A DNA stretch of 64,000 nucleotides, taken from NCBI GenBank assembly GCA_020632575.1, contig JACKFH010000003.1, positions 186,001-250,000 on the forward strand, given 5' to 3'. The number at the start of each line of letters is the position of its first letter. Position 1 is the stretch's first letter. Position numbers and translations under genes: made by a program. Shown here piece after piece: positions 7,629 through 17,539 of this stretch. Source of the DNA: Candidatus Omnitrophota bacterium. Lineage in GTDB: Bacteria; Hinthialibacterota; Hinthialibacteria; OLB16. The notes beneath the pieces are model-generated. The model was not told the DNA's origin and searched no databases. It worked only from the letters and a program-made list of their open reading frames with translations.

Positions 7629-8822
7629 TCACTCCTCCGCCCCGGCGTCGAGGAGGAGTTTTATCGTGTCGTAGCGCTTGTTCGCGGTGGCGTACCAAAG
7701 GGCGGATTTGCCCGCGTTGTCTTGCCGACTGATTTTCGCCCCCCTATCGATCATGAACTCGACCAAATCAGGCTTTCCCTGGGAAGCGGCGAACATCAGA
7801 CAAGTGGCTCCCGTTTCGTCGGTCGCGTTCACATCGGCGCCCTCCTCGATGAGCATTCTTGTGATTTCGTCATTCCCCAGTTCAGCCGAAAGGGTAACCA
7901 TCGGTTCTGTCTCTTTAGCAACATGGTGGATGTCCGCTCCATGGTCCAACAGAACTCTGACCATTTCGACAAAACCCTCCACAGTTGCAACGGTGAGTGG
8001 CGTGACACCGTGCGACTCCAAATTCGGATTTGCTCCACCCTCAATTAGCAATCGCGTCAACTCAGGGTCCCTTGAATAAATCGACCCCATGACGGGCATA
8101 TTTCCCTGATCATCGGCTAAATTACAGTCCGCTCCTCTTGAAATCAGATATTTAAGAGCCGGCTTCCTGTCGACTTGTGGGCAGTTTTCACAGGTGGATG
8201 TCATAACCAACGAGAGCACGGGTGTGGACTTATCCGGATTCCTTTCATTTACATCCCGGCCCATCTCCTCGACAAAGAACCTGCAAATATCGACGCATCC
8301 TTCCTTCGCCGCGAACGAAAGTGGCGTCACTTCGAACATCGGGACAAGGGTGTACTCCGCTCCCTTTTCACAAAGGAGTGTCGCACAATCGGTTTTACAC
8401 TTTCGAATCGCCATGTGAAGCGGCGTAAATCCATTCCTCTCCTTGATGTTGATTTCAGCCCCCGCTTGGATCAGTAACTTAACCATTTCAGGGTGATTCC
8501 ATCGCGCGGCCGAAAAGAGCGCGGTACAACCACAGTTGTTGCGTGCGTTAACCTCGGCGCTTGAATCAAGAAGGAATCGTGCAATTTCGAGTCGGTCCCA
8601 TGCCGCGGCGCTTATCAAAGCCGTCTTACCATTCATGTCTCGCGCGTTCACATCCACCCCCGCATCCACCAGCTCCTTCACCCGGGCCAGATCGCCCCGC
8701 GAGGCGGCTTTGATCAAGGCGGTGGCGGAATCGATTGGATTTTCCACAATCGATTCCGAAGCAAAGGCAATATGCGCGTGAACCAAGATTAGAAGAGATA
8801 AACCGATCGATCGCGGCATCAT
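7629..8822 (-). CDS. Secreted ankyrin-repeat protein (shorter tandem copy)
   Basis: About 397 residues: a signal peptide (MPRSIGLSLLILVHAHIAFA) and then about ten ankyrin repeats from residue 30 to the end, each with the G-x-TPL/A-LxxAA...LLxxGA pattern. Ankyrin arrays bind protein partners; secreted ones in bacteria are mostly uncharacterised. GTG 8825, ATG 8822 and ATG 8819 are all possible starts. ATG 8822 overlaps the upstream gene's stop in TGATG, and GGAGGAG just upstream serves as SD. The last residues (RYDTIKLLLDAGAEE) are nearly identical to those of the gene upstream, pointing to tandem duplication. Confidence 0.88.
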   Translation of the reverse strand: MMPRSIGLSLLILVHAHIAFASESIVENPIDSATALIKAASRGDLARVKELVDAGVDVNARDMNGKTALISAAAWDRLEIARFLLDSSAEVNARNNCGCTALFSAARWNHPEMVKLLIQAGAEINIKERNGFTPLHMAIRKCKTDCATLLCEKGAEYTLVPMFEVTPLSFAAKEGCVDICRFFVEEMGRDVNERNPDKSTPVLSLVMTSTCENCPQVDRKPALKYLISRGADCNLADDQGNMPVMGSIYSRDPELTRLLIEGGANPNLESHGVTPLTVATVEGFVEMVRVLLDHGADIHHVAKETEPMVTLSAELGNDEITRMLIEEGADVNATDETGATCLMFAASQGKPDLVEFMIDRGAKISRQDNAGKSALWYATANKRYDTIKLLLDAGAEE

Positions 8823-10570
8823 CACTCCTCCGCCCCGGCGTCGAGGAGGAGTTTGACTGTGTCGTAGCGCTTGGCGGCCACAGCGTGGTAAAGCGCCGAC
8901 CGTCCCAGGTGATCTTTCTGGTTCACCTCGGCGCCTTTGCGCAATAGCGTCTTAATCACTTCCACTCTTCCACATCTGGCGGCGATCATCAGAGCGGTCT
9001 GACCCTCGGGTCCTGATTGGTTGACATTCGCTCCCTTTTCCGCGAGTTGACGAACCAAGGCGCCGTTTCCATAATGCGCGCTCAAAAGGAGCGTTGACCA
9101 ATCGTTGACACTGACACCGACATCTTCGGTGCGATCCACGAGCATTTCCGCGTTCTCGCAAGCGCCATGTTCGATCGCCAGGTAAAGCGGATTGCGCCCG
9201 TCTTCATATTTCAGATTTGGGTCGCCATCATGCTTGAGAAGGGCTCGCACACTCTCCGGAGACTTGGCGGAGGCGGCCATCAGCGGAGTCCATCCGCCTT
9301 CAGCCTCGCTATTCGGATCGGCCCCTTTTTCTAAGAGAAACTCGACCATCGGAACACGATCTTCATGACAGGCGTAGTGAAGCGGAGTCCATCCATTCAC
9401 TGTCGAGGCGTTGACAGGAATTCCATGATCAAGTGCGTACTCTGCGATACCTACATTTCCCGCTTGGGCCGCCACGCTCAGGACATTCCTTCCGCAACTA
9501 TCCTCTTGGTGAAGATTCGCCCCGTGATCGAGCAATTTCCGAAAAATGGAGAGTTCGTCCGAAGCCGAGAAAAGGAGTGGAGTCCAGCCACCCTTCATCT
9601 CGATATTCACCTCGGCTCCACTATTCAATAGCTCGGTCACGATTTCAGTAGATCCATGATAACAAGCATAGTGAAGAGGTTTCCAATCGGAGGGCGCTTT
9701 TTTGGAGTCTGGATCGGCGCCTGCCTCCAAAAGGAGCTTGACCAGATCCAAGTTTTGGTTTCCGGCGGCTTGCGAAAGAGGCGAAAAACCATTTGAAAAG
9801 ATTTGATTCACATCGGCGCCATGGGCCACCAGATACCGGACAACATCGACATTCCCTCCTTTGATCGCATTGGCAAGCGGGGTGAAGCCATCGTATGAAG
9901 GAAGATCGACTTTGGCTCCATTCTCCACAAGAATTTGGACCACCTTCAGATCTCCCTCCGCAGCCCGATAGAGAGGTGTGATTCCCTTATCGTCTTTGCC
10001 ATTCGGTTCCGCCCCGACCTTCAATAGCATTTCGATAATTTCGGGAGTCGAGATGTAGACAGCAAGATTCAGGAGAGAGGTGTTCCCCTCGTATTCCCAA
10101 TTCGGATCCGCTCCATGGTCCAAGAGGATCCGTAGAACCTTGGGCTTTCTTGAACCGACCGCGAATGCCGCGGCTGAGAAACCCTTCTCCAACTTGAGAT
10201 CAACTGTGGCTCCCGAATCGAGCAGGAGCCTCGCCGCGTCCGTGGCGCCAACGATGGCCGCCATGGCTAGAGGCGTTAAGCCGTGCTTGTCTTTAGCATC
10301 CAAATTGGCTCCCGCCTCGATCTCCTTATGCATTGCATCCATATCGTTTTCCAGAACTGCTTTGGCAAGGATCGAGTCCTTCCCAAAAGAATCCGCAGCC
10401 CAGGAATAAACAAACTCAGACAGTGCCAAATCGTTCTCGAGGGCGTCGAAAAAGGAACTCTCCGAGCTGGCGGAATTGGTTCCTGTTGCGTCATTCACTC
10501 CCGAGGAGAAACAGACGGTGCAGGCGAGGAAAGAACAAACTGCCAGAGCGATTCCATGGCGAAAAACCAT
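8822..10570 (-). CDS. Secreted ankyrin-repeat protein (longer tandem copy)
   Basis: 582 residues. ATG at 10570 is preferred over the open frame to 10699 because GGGAGG lies six bases upstream and it begins a signal peptide (MVFRHGIALAVCSFLACTVCFSSG). From about residue 55 to the end there are roughly fifteen ankyrin repeats. A 34-bp block at its 3' end is identical to the 3' end of the next gene; the same block supplies the SD for that gene. Translationally coupled to it through TGATG. Function beyond protein binding is unknown. Confidence 0.9.
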   Translation of the reverse strand: MVFRHGIALAVCSFLACTVCFSSGVNDATGTNSASSESSFFDALENDLALSEFVYSWAADSFGKDSILAKAVLENDMDAMHKEIEAGANLDAKDKHGLTPLAMAAIVGATDAARLLLDSGATVDLKLEKGFSAAAFAVGSRKPKVLRILLDHGADPNWEYEGNTSLLNLAVYISTPEIIEMLLKVGAEPNGKDDKGITPLYRAAEGDLKVVQILVENGAKVDLPSYDGFTPLANAIKGGNVDVVRYLVAHGADVNQIFSNGFSPLSQAAGNQNLDLVKLLLEAGADPDSKKAPSDWKPLHYACYHGSTEIVTELLNSGAEVNIEMKGGWTPLLFSASDELSIFRKLLDHGANLHQEDSCGRNVLSVAAQAGNVGIAEYALDHGIPVNASTVNGWTPLHYACHEDRVPMVEFLLEKGADPNSEAEGGWTPLMAASAKSPESVRALLKHDGDPNLKYEDGRNPLYLAIEHGACENAEMLVDRTEDVGVSVNDWSTLLLSAHYGNGALVRQLAEKGANVNQSGPEGQTALMIAARCGRVEVIKTLLRKGAEVNQKDHLGRSALYHAVAAKRYDTVKLLLDAGAEE

Positions 10571-10693
10571 TGTCGACCTCCCTTGTAGAATCCTTTCATT
10601 CTGTATCGGAACACTCCTTTTGCATAGTGGGAATTTTGTCGGATTCCCGCGCTTCCATTCCCATCCCTTTTCCTTTTCAATACCGCTCAACCC

Positions 10694-13066
10694 ATGCAAA
10701 ACGGAAACGAATCTCGCGTCTCGGATCGGCGGGTCGATTGGCTTTGTCTGCTGTTTCTGTTGGCGGTCAACACTTTTTACTACCGGCGGATTCTCTTTCT
10801 GGGTGAGATTCCCGAGGGGAACGACCTTCAGTACCAGTACTTCGCCTGGAAGAATTTTTTTATCTCATCCCTGAAAGAGGGGATTTTTCCCTTTTGGAAT
10901 CCGTATATCTTTTCCGGTTCGCCGGTCATTCATGAAATTCTGGCGGCTTGTTTTTATCCCTTCGATTACCTCTTCCTCATCCTGCCCATCCCTTGGGGGT
11001 TCGGCCTCTCCTACTGGTTTCACCTGACATTGGGGGGATTTCTGTTCTATTGGCTGGCCGGTCAGTTCATCGATCTGAAACCCGCGCGACTCCTGGCCGC
11101 CACCGCCTACATGCTTTCAGCGCCGATCCTCACTCGGATGGGCGAGGGGGTGCCGACCATGAACCAGACCTACGCCCTCACCCCGCTCTTCTTTGTTGTG
11201 GGGAAGTTCCTTTATGAGAACCCTTCGCTCCGTTGGCTTGGGTGTTTCTCGTGGGTGTGCGCGTTGTTCGTTTATGCCGGCCACCCGCAGATCCCATTCA
11301 TGGCGGTTCAACTTTTCGCGGCCTATCTCCTTTACCGGACAGTCGCCGACTACCGAGGGGGACGTGCCTCCGGGGAATTCTTGCGCGCGTATCTCTTTCT
11401 CTTGTTGGGCGGATTCCTCGGTCTCGCAATCGCCGCGCCCCAAGCCTTCCCCTTTCTCGAATACGCGAGTTTCTCCGCCACCCGAGCGGGGGGAGCGAAG
11501 TACATGTTCGCCGCGGAGGGGAGCCTGCCACCGACCCATCTGATCACCTCGGTCATCCCGTTCCTCTTTGGCGACCCCTCGGACAAGAGTTATTGGCGCT
11601 CCCTAATTCCTTTCCATGAGACTTGCGGGTATTTGGGAACTTTTTGTTTCTTTTTCACTCTTGCTTGGCTGGTTCTTTCAAAGAGAAAGGGAACCTGGAT
11701 CTGGTTCACGATCGTGGTGGCGACCATCTTTCTCGCGATGGGTCACTACACCCCGGTGCACCGATTCTTTTATGAGGCGGTTCCCGGCTGGGATCGCTTT
11801 CGCCAACCCGCCCGGTCGTTTTTCATTCTCGCCTTCGCGGGATCGCTTCTCGCCGGCTACGGATTTCAACGACTCGGTCGATTGGCCGAGGAGGAGGACC
11901 GAGGTGGGGGCCGTCGGATTTTCATGCTCCTTGGGGTTCTTCTTCTTCTCGTGACCGCGGGGGTTTTCTACACCGCCCTGCACAAGCAAGACATTCTTCA
12001 AGGGTTCTCGGATGACATGAACCGGGGGTGGCGTCTGGGGACCGGACAAGAAGAGGATCGGTATTCCCCGGAGAATTTCTTGCACCGTTACACCAACCTT
12101 CTCGCCTCGCTGTCAATGTTCGCTGTGTGGATCATCCTCTTCCTCGGTTGGTTCTTCTCACTCCTTAAATTCCCGGAACATCGTCGATGGATCCTCTGGG
12201 CGGCGCCTGTGGTGCTCGCGATTGACCTCCTCTGGTTCGGCTCACGGTTCCTGGTGACACATGATAAGGAGGGGTGGGAGGAACGCTATTATCCGGACTC
12301 GGAATTAATGGCGTTGTTGCAGGAACAAACCGACGAAGGGCGCTTGATCATTCCCGACAACGCCCTCCATTGGGGGATGCGGGAGCGTGAGCCGGAGCTC
12401 TATCCCAATGGCCCCCTCTATTACCGGGTCCGAGTCGTGCGGGGTTACAATCCGACCATCCTGCTTCACTACAGCCAGTTCATTAATGTCATCCAGGGCC
12501 GCGATCCCGACACTTTCCCTGGTGGACTGCTCTTTTTGAACGACATCCCCAACGCCGACCCGATGGGGTTGCGGGTGCTCGGGGTAAAACATCTGGTGGA
12601 GTGGAATCAGGTTGGGGCGCCATTTGTTCCGGAGAAGAAATTCTCCAATGGACTCCTCCTCTACCGATTCGACCAAGGATTGCCTCGGGTCTTTCGCGCT
12701 CGCGAGGCGGATAACGATTGGGGGCTGGCGCCGATCGAGGGGGAAATGGACAAGACTCGCATCGTCGAGTCCGACTGCAATCACATTGTGGTGGAGACCG
12801 AATCGGAGGAGGCTTCTTGGCTGGTCTTCAACGACTGTTGGTTCCCGGGCTGGGAGGCGACTCTCGATGGAGAACCGGCCGACATTGCGGTGGCCTTTCA
12901 CGCCTTCCAAGCGGTTCGGGCGCCCGCTGGCAAGAGCCAGGTCGTATGGCGGTTTCGTCCCACCTTATGGAATTTGTATCTCGGAGTCGCGTTAGTCGCC
13001 GCGATCTTGTCGACCGCGTTATTGGTTATCAAACCTCCGAGGGAGGAATCGGAACCGGCGGATTAA
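10694..13066 (+). CDS. YfhO-family polytopic membrane protein
   Basis: A 790-residue protein with about a dozen hydrophobic segments and a soluble C-terminal domain. The opening (WLCLLFLLAVNTFYYRRILF, GNDLQYQYFAWKNF, FPFWNPYIFSGSPV) and the ending (WLVFNDCWFPGWEATLDGE ... FRPTLWNLYLGVALV) are diagnostic of YfhO. These proteins are glycosyltransferase-like (GT-C fold) and some modify surface polymers with sugars. It is divergent from the ankyrin genes and convergent with the SGNH/ABC gene row, whose end is 11 bp away. Confidence 0.9.
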   Translation: MQNGNESRVSDRRVDWLCLLFLLAVNTFYYRRILFLGEIPEGNDLQYQYFAWKNFFISSLKEGIFPFWNPYIFSGSPVIHEILAACFYPFDYLFLILPIPWGFGLSYWFHLTLGGFLFYWLAGQFIDLKPARLLAATAYMLSAPILTRMGEGVPTMNQTYALTPLFFVVGKFLYENPSLRWLGCFSWVCALFVYAGHPQIPFMAVQLFAAYLLYRTVADYRGGRASGEFLRAYLFLLLGGFLGLAIAAPQAFPFLEYASFSATRAGGAKYMFAAEGSLPPTHLITSVIPFLFGDPSDKSYWRSLIPFHETCGYLGTFCFFFTLAWLVLSKRKGTWIWFTIVVATIFLAMGHYTPVHRFFYEAVPGWDRFRQPARSFFILAFAGSLLAGYGFQRLGRLAEEEDRGGGRRIFMLLGVLLLLVTAGVFYTALHKQDILQGFSDDMNRGWRLGTGQEEDRYSPENFLHRYTNLLASLSMFAVWIILFLGWFFSLLKFPEHRRWILWAAPVVLAIDLLWFGSRFLVTHDKEGWEERYYPDSELMALLQEQTDEGRLIIPDNALHWGMREREPELYPNGPLYYRVRVVRGYNPTILLHYSQFINVIQGRDPDTFPGGLLFLNDIPNADPMGLRVLGVKHLVEWNQVGAPFVPEKKFSNGLLLYRFDQGLPRVFRAREADNDWGLAPIEGEMDKTRIVESDCNHIVVETESEEASWLVFNDCWFPGWEATLDGEPADIAVAFHAFQAVRAPAGKSQVVWRFRPTLWNLYLGVALVAAILSTALLVIKPPREESEPAD

Positions 13067-13077
13067 TCGTTCCGCGA

Positions 13078-14166
13078 TCAAGGGTTCTTTTCGTCCTCCA
13101 AGAACTTGGCGATGGCGACGCCCAGCTTTTCCTGGCCTTTAGGGGTTAGGTGGCGATCGTGAGGGTAAAAGTCCTCGCGGGTGAAATCATCCAATAAGTC
13201 GCGATACGGAATATCCAACATTCGAAAAACCTTCTTCTCTGTCGAGTAATCGAGACTTGAGTCTTTGTCGGTAAAATGTGTGTAGAAGGGAAGCATGACC
13301 ATTCGAATCTGAAGATCGCGTTCCAGAGCGTAGAGTTTCAAAACCCGAAGGAGGTTTTCCAGAACCTCGAATGGACCCACAGGAACGCCAGGGAATTGCT
13401 TTTCTTTGACCTTCCAGTCTTCCCATTCGAAATCGCTGGCGAAGACGATCCCTCGTCGAGGGTTGAACAGTGTGCCGAACACCAAGTCGGCCACAGCGGA
13501 CATCCGGCTGAGCTCGGTCACGAACGAGGTTTCGTGCACACTCATGGCGGCGTTGTAGGCCTCCTCACTGGCCGGAGTGAACAGTAGCCGCCGATCTTCC
13601 TTGCGAAGGGTTGGAACACCACCGCCCGGAGGGATGAAATTCTCGATCCGGTCGTTGATGTAATACAGGAACACAACTGTGCAACCGGTGGCGTTCTCCG
13701 TCCCGCAGTATCGCTGGAGCAGGAGGAATTGCTGGATGGTGCCAAAACCGGGCGTCCCCATATTCAAGACCTTTTCGCCTGTCTCCCGCTCCACAAATTT
13801 GTCGACGGTTTTGTCATCCTCCACCCCCCACCCAAAACAATAGGAGTCCCCCAGCAACAAGATCTTGGGATCGTGAAGGGATTCCTCGTCATCGCGAAAC
13901 CCCCAGGAGTTGGTCCGGACGCGCGTCTTGTATTCCCAATTCTCGAAAGGGACATCCAGATTGGGGCGGGTCATGTATCCCAACTCACTATCGAAGCGAG
14001 TGTTTTCCGGGTTCCACACAAACGAGCGAAAGGAGTTCTCGTTGCGACGAACCTGAAGGCTTGTCGGTCCGATCCAATTCAAAACCGCTTCTAGGACAAG
14101 AAGGGTTACAAGAATCGACGCCAGGAGCAAAAAGAGGTTGGAATGGAGAATTCGTCTAATCGGCAT
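13078..14166 (-). CDS. Membrane-anchored SGNH/GDSL-like protein 1
   Basis: A 362-residue protein with one N-terminal transmembrane helix (LFLLLASILVTLLVLEAVL) and an outward domain. Block I is LLLGDSYCFGWGVED with GDS near residue 106; a GTPGFGTIQQFLLLQ block follows; block V is PHDRHLTPKG, with Asp and His near residues 336 and 338. Such proteins act as O-acyl hydrolases or transferases on glycans. Last gene of the seven-gene row, 33 bp after its paralogue, to which it is clearly similar throughout. Substrate unknown. Confidence 0.82.
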   Translation of the reverse strand: MPIRRILHSNLFLLLASILVTLLVLEAVLNWIGPTSLQVRRNENSFRSFVWNPENTRFDSELGYMTRPNLDVPFENWEYKTRVRTNSWGFRDDEESLHDPKILLLGDSYCFGWGVEDDKTVDKFVERETGEKVLNMGTPGFGTIQQFLLLQRYCGTENATGCTVVFLYYINDRIENFIPPGGGVPTLRKEDRRLLFTPASEEAYNAAMSVHETSFVTELSRMSAVADLVFGTLFNPRRGIVFASDFEWEDWKVKEKQFPGVPVGPFEVLENLLRVLKLYALERDLQIRMVMLPFYTHFTDKDSSLDYSTEKKVFRMLDIPYRDLLDDFTREDFYPHDRHLTPKGQEKLGVAIAKFLEDEKNP

Positions 14167-14199
14167 TTGAGGTGGACGGTCACAACTCGTTGGTTGAAA

Positions 14200-15303
14200 T
14201 CAAGGTTCCGCTGGCTCTTCTTTGTCGTTGGGTTCGGAACCCAAGAAGTCGGTCAGAATCGATGCCAGTTTTCGATGCCCCGAGGCGTTGAAATGTCCAT
14301 CGAGGTCGTAATAGTTCGCGGCCGAAAAATCTTCGTAGGGGTTGATGAACGGGACCTCGAGCCGTTCGAGGATCGCGACCTCCTCTTGGTAGGGTTTGGG
14401 GAGATCTCCAAGATAGTACCCATAAAAAGGGAGAAAGACAAAACGGAGATTCATGTTTCGTTCATGACACAGTTGGAGAAGAAAGCGGGTGGTGTACTCG
14501 AGAATCTTGAACTCATCGAGACCCTCTTGCGCGCCCGCCCCATTCTTTTCTCGATAACCCATAAACTGAATGGCCATCCGGTCGGCCCAATGTTTCCGTG
14601 GACTGAAGAAACGGCTTAGAATCAAATCGAGGATGGCGGATCGCCGACAGAGATAGGTGTAGGGTTGCTGCTTATTCGCGCGGACGCAGTCCCATAACGC
14701 TTCTTCATCCGCCTCGGTGATCCGGATCTTTCCCTGATGTTTCACCATGGCGGGGAACATTCCGCCGGGCGGGCAACGGTTCTCGTAGCGGTCGTTCAAG
14801 TAATACAGGATCACGACCTCGCAACCCGTGGCCTCCTCCACCTCGCAAAACCTCTGAAGAAGGAGGAATTCCTGAAGGGTGCCATAACCCGAAACGCTCA
14901 TGTTCAAGACTTTCTTTCCCGTCTCCTTTTCGAGAAGGGATTCGGCGGTCTCTTCTCTTTCCACCCCCCAACCGAATCCGAAGGAGTCCCCGAAGAGGAG
15001 AACCTCGGGGTTCTCGAGCGATTCCTCGTCATCGCGGAACCCCCAGGAATTGGTTTGGACATGCGTGGAGAACTCAACGTTTTCAAAGGGGATGTCGAGG
15101 TCCGGGCGATTGATGAAACCGAGGACCGGATCGAATAGGATGCGCTCCCGGTTCCACTGGAAGACATCGAAGTAATGTTGGTATCGATCTCTTCGGTACA
15201 GCGGAGTCGAGAACCAAGCGAACCCCACCTCGACCAATAGGGCTGTCAGGAGAAGGGAACCGATCAGGAGCCCGCTGTTGACTAAGATCTCTCTCTTTTT
15301 CAC
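14200..15303 (-). CDS. Membrane-anchored SGNH/GDSL-like protein 2
   Basis: A 367-residue paralogue of the next gene. GTG start at 15303 (MKKREILVNSG), then a transmembrane helix LLIGSLLLTALLVEVGFAWF. Shared blocks: LLFGDSFGFGWGVE near residue 104, NMSVSGYGTLQEFLLLQRF, and the C-terminal DLDGHFNASGHRKLA near residue 334 carrying the catalytic Asp/His pair. Both copies also share TNSWGFRDDEESL just before the nucleophile. The pair probably arose by tandem duplication; an O-acetyl transfer or esterase role on an exported glycan is inferred from the context. Confidence 0.82.
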   Translation of the reverse strand: MKKREILVNSGLLIGSLLLTALLVEVGFAWFSTPLYRRDRYQHYFDVFQWNRERILFDPVLGFINRPDLDIPFENVEFSTHVQTNSWGFRDDEESLENPEVLLFGDSFGFGWGVEREETAESLLEKETGKKVLNMSVSGYGTLQEFLLLQRFCEVEEATGCEVVILYYLNDRYENRCPPGGMFPAMVKHQGKIRITEADEEALWDCVRANKQQPYTYLCRRSAILDLILSRFFSPRKHWADRMAIQFMGYREKNGAGAQEGLDEFKILEYTTRFLLQLCHERNMNLRFVFLPFYGYYLGDLPKPYQEEVAILERLEVPFINPYEDFSAANYYDLDGHFNASGHRKLASILTDFLGSEPNDKEEPAEP

Positions 15304-15336
15304 CGTGTCAATTTCCCGATCGTCCTGTGGGCCGAA

Positions 15337-17505
15337 TCAACCCAGGCGGTAGCTCCCATCCCAGTCCTCATCCGGGGCCTCCTCCATGAACTTGCAACAC
15401 CTGGATAGCAGCAAGAGAATCGATTTATCGTTCGGATGACCTTTTTGTAGTTCCTCAAGAATCCGAATCGAATCCTCCCAGGATCTATCGAGATATTTTT
15501 CGAGGGCTTCCTCGTATCTCTGAAGGTCCCTCAGGGTCTTCTCCTCCACCTTGCCCTTTTCTCCGATTAATTGATAGACAAAGACGCCCTGAGTTTTGCC
15601 CTTGACATAGACACGGTCGAGTTTCCGAGCGATTAAACGATCGGAAACGGCTCGATAAGTGTTCTCGCTCACAATGATGTCGGTGCCGTAATAACGGTTG
15701 AGTCCCTCCAAGCGGCTGGCCAGATTGACCGAGTCGCCGATGACCGTGTAGGACAGGCGATCGGGAATGCCCATATTTCCGACCACGAGATCGCCGGTGT
15801 TGATTCCGATCCGGCAATGGATGGGAGGAGCGGAGGAATCCTTGATTCGCTTGCGCTCTTCCGCGAGTCTGGCTTGCGCATGGAGGGCCGCCAAACAGGC
15901 CCCAAACGCGTGGTCGGGGTTTTCGACGGGGGCGCCCCAAAAGGACATCACCGCGTCTCCAATGTACTTGTCGATCGTTCCATGTGTTTCCGAAATCGAT
16001 TGGTAAAGGATGCCATGGAAACGAGACAACATCTTGACCACTTCCTCGGGGGGCATCAATTCGGATATCGAGGTGAAGTTCACAATGTCGGCGAAAGCGA
16101 CGGTGAGGTAAGCGCGTTCGCCTCCGAGCTCCGCTTCCCGCCCGGAGGCGAGCAGTTCCCGGACAAGTTCCCGAGGGACAAATTTCTCGAAGGATCGAAG
16201 ACCCTTCTTCATTTCCTCCTTGGCCCGAAACAGGGAGTCGACTTCCCGGATGGGGAATCGTCTTTCCTCCACCTCATCCAGTTTTCCCACGCCGATCGCC
16301 TGGGCCTCCATGGAGAGCATTTGGAGGGGTTGAGAAATTCTTCGCGAAACGAAAACGCTCACCACGATTCCCGCGGCCAGACAGAGAAACCCCCACAGGA
16401 AAGTCTCCCGCAATATCGCATGGATTCTTCCCATGTATTCGTTCTCTTCGATGGTGACGCCGATTAACCAGTTGGGCATATCCGCGCCGCGCAACTTTTG
16501 AAAGAGTCCGGTGTAAGCGATTCCGGAAATGGTGTAATCGATCTCCGTCGGTCCTTCATCGGGGATCTGGACATCGCCCTCGATCACATTCTCGTAAAAA
16601 CCCTTCAACCCGGTCTCGGTCAACTCCTCACCGGGGATCAATTCCCAAGAGGAGGGGTCGTCCGGATTCTTTCGCATGATCTGTTCGATGTCGTGGAAGG
16701 CGATGACATGCGAGTCCTTGGTTCCATCCATCACAAACGCCACCGCCGAGGTGGGACCCTGGGGGACCGCCTGTTCATCCCTCGACCTTCTCATCTCGTT
16801 GAAATAGCCGCATAAGGAGAGCAGGTCGATGTCGGCGGTCATCACTCCCATGAAACTCCCATCCTCATGGTAAAACGGAGTGGCGTAAGTGACCCCGGGA
16901 ACGTTCGGGTTGTCCCCGGTGCCCAGGAAGATGTAAGCGTCGCTCCAGAGCGGTCTTCCCGCTTGTTTCGCCTTGATGTACCAGGGACGAAGTCGAGGGT
17001 CCCCATGGCCACGGTCCGGATCGACGCGATAGGGATTGTCCGGATAGGAATCGCCGGGAAGGTATTCGCGCAATTCCAGATTCCCGGTGTCGGGGTTATG
17101 AGCCAGGTCGCCGATGCGGATTTCATCCCGATGGTTGCGCGAGACGACCAGCATTCTCCCATCTTCCTCGAACGAGATGCTGAGGTAGGCCAGATTGCGA
17201 TGGATGCGAAGGACATCGACCCAGTAATTCGACAGTCCCTTGAAGTCCTCCGGTTCGAAGACGCCGGATTTTTCTTGGATCAGTTCGAGGTTGATCTTCG
17301 ATTGATGAGGCGCAACCTCGAGGAGGTTGTTGAGCTTTTCGTTGAGGATTTCTCCGACCTGTCGCCCGATGCGCTCATCGAACCGATCGATTAACCGCCA
17401 AACGTTGTTGCGCCAAGTGATGGTCACCGCGGCCACTGTCACTGTCAGCGTCACCATGGAGATGACCGTGAGGTACACCCAGAAAGGGACTCGAAATCGC
17501 GACAT
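15337..17505 (-). CDS. Membrane class III adenylate/guanylate cyclase
   Basis: 722 residues. ATG at 17505 (MSRFRVPFWVYLTVIS) is chosen; the frame extends to 17976 but that part lies inside the upstream glycosyltransferase. Order: TM helix (9-30), a periplasmic Cache-like sensor (about 40-345, with RPWYIKAKQ, a dCache mark), a second TM helix (about 355-380), HAMP, then the cyclase domain (about 440-620). Metal and transition-state residues are intact: VAFADIVNFTSISE (about 473), the adenine-side lysine in DKYIGDAVMSFWG (about 515), and NLASRLEGL (about 593). A helical tail of about 90 residues follows. Extracellular signals would thus set cAMP levels. It lies inside a glycan-export operon, 34 bp after the glycosyltransferase. 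Confidence 0.93.
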   Translation of the reverse strand: MSRFRVPFWVYLTVISMVTLTVTVAAVTITWRNNVWRLIDRFDERIGRQVGEILNEKLNNLLEVAPHQSKINLELIQEKSGVFEPEDFKGLSNYWVDVLRIHRNLAYLSISFEEDGRMLVVSRNHRDEIRIGDLAHNPDTGNLELREYLPGDSYPDNPYRVDPDRGHGDPRLRPWYIKAKQAGRPLWSDAYIFLGTGDNPNVPGVTYATPFYHEDGSFMGVMTADIDLLSLCGYFNEMRRSRDEQAVPQGPTSAVAFVMDGTKDSHVIAFHDIEQIMRKNPDDPSSWELIPGEELTETGLKGFYENVIEGDVQIPDEGPTEIDYTISGIAYTGLFQKLRGADMPNWLIGVTIEENEYMGRIHAILRETFLWGFLCLAAGIVVSVFVSRRISQPLQMLSMEAQAIGVGKLDEVEERRFPIREVDSLFRAKEEMKKGLRSFEKFVPRELVRELLASGREAELGGERAYLTVAFADIVNFTSISELMPPEEVVKMLSRFHGILYQSISETHGTIDKYIGDAVMSFWGAPVENPDHAFGACLAALHAQARLAEERKRIKDSSAPPIHCRIGINTGDLVVGNMGIPDRLSYTVIGDSVNLASRLEGLNRYYGTDIIVSENTYRAVSDRLIARKLDRVYVKGKTQGVFVYQLIGEKGKVEEKTLRDLQRYEEALEKYLDRSWEDSIRILEELQKGHPNDKSILLLLSRCCKFMEEAPDEDWDGSYRLG

Positions 17506-17539
17506 GGGGGATATCTTAGGCCATGGGGCGAGGCATGCG

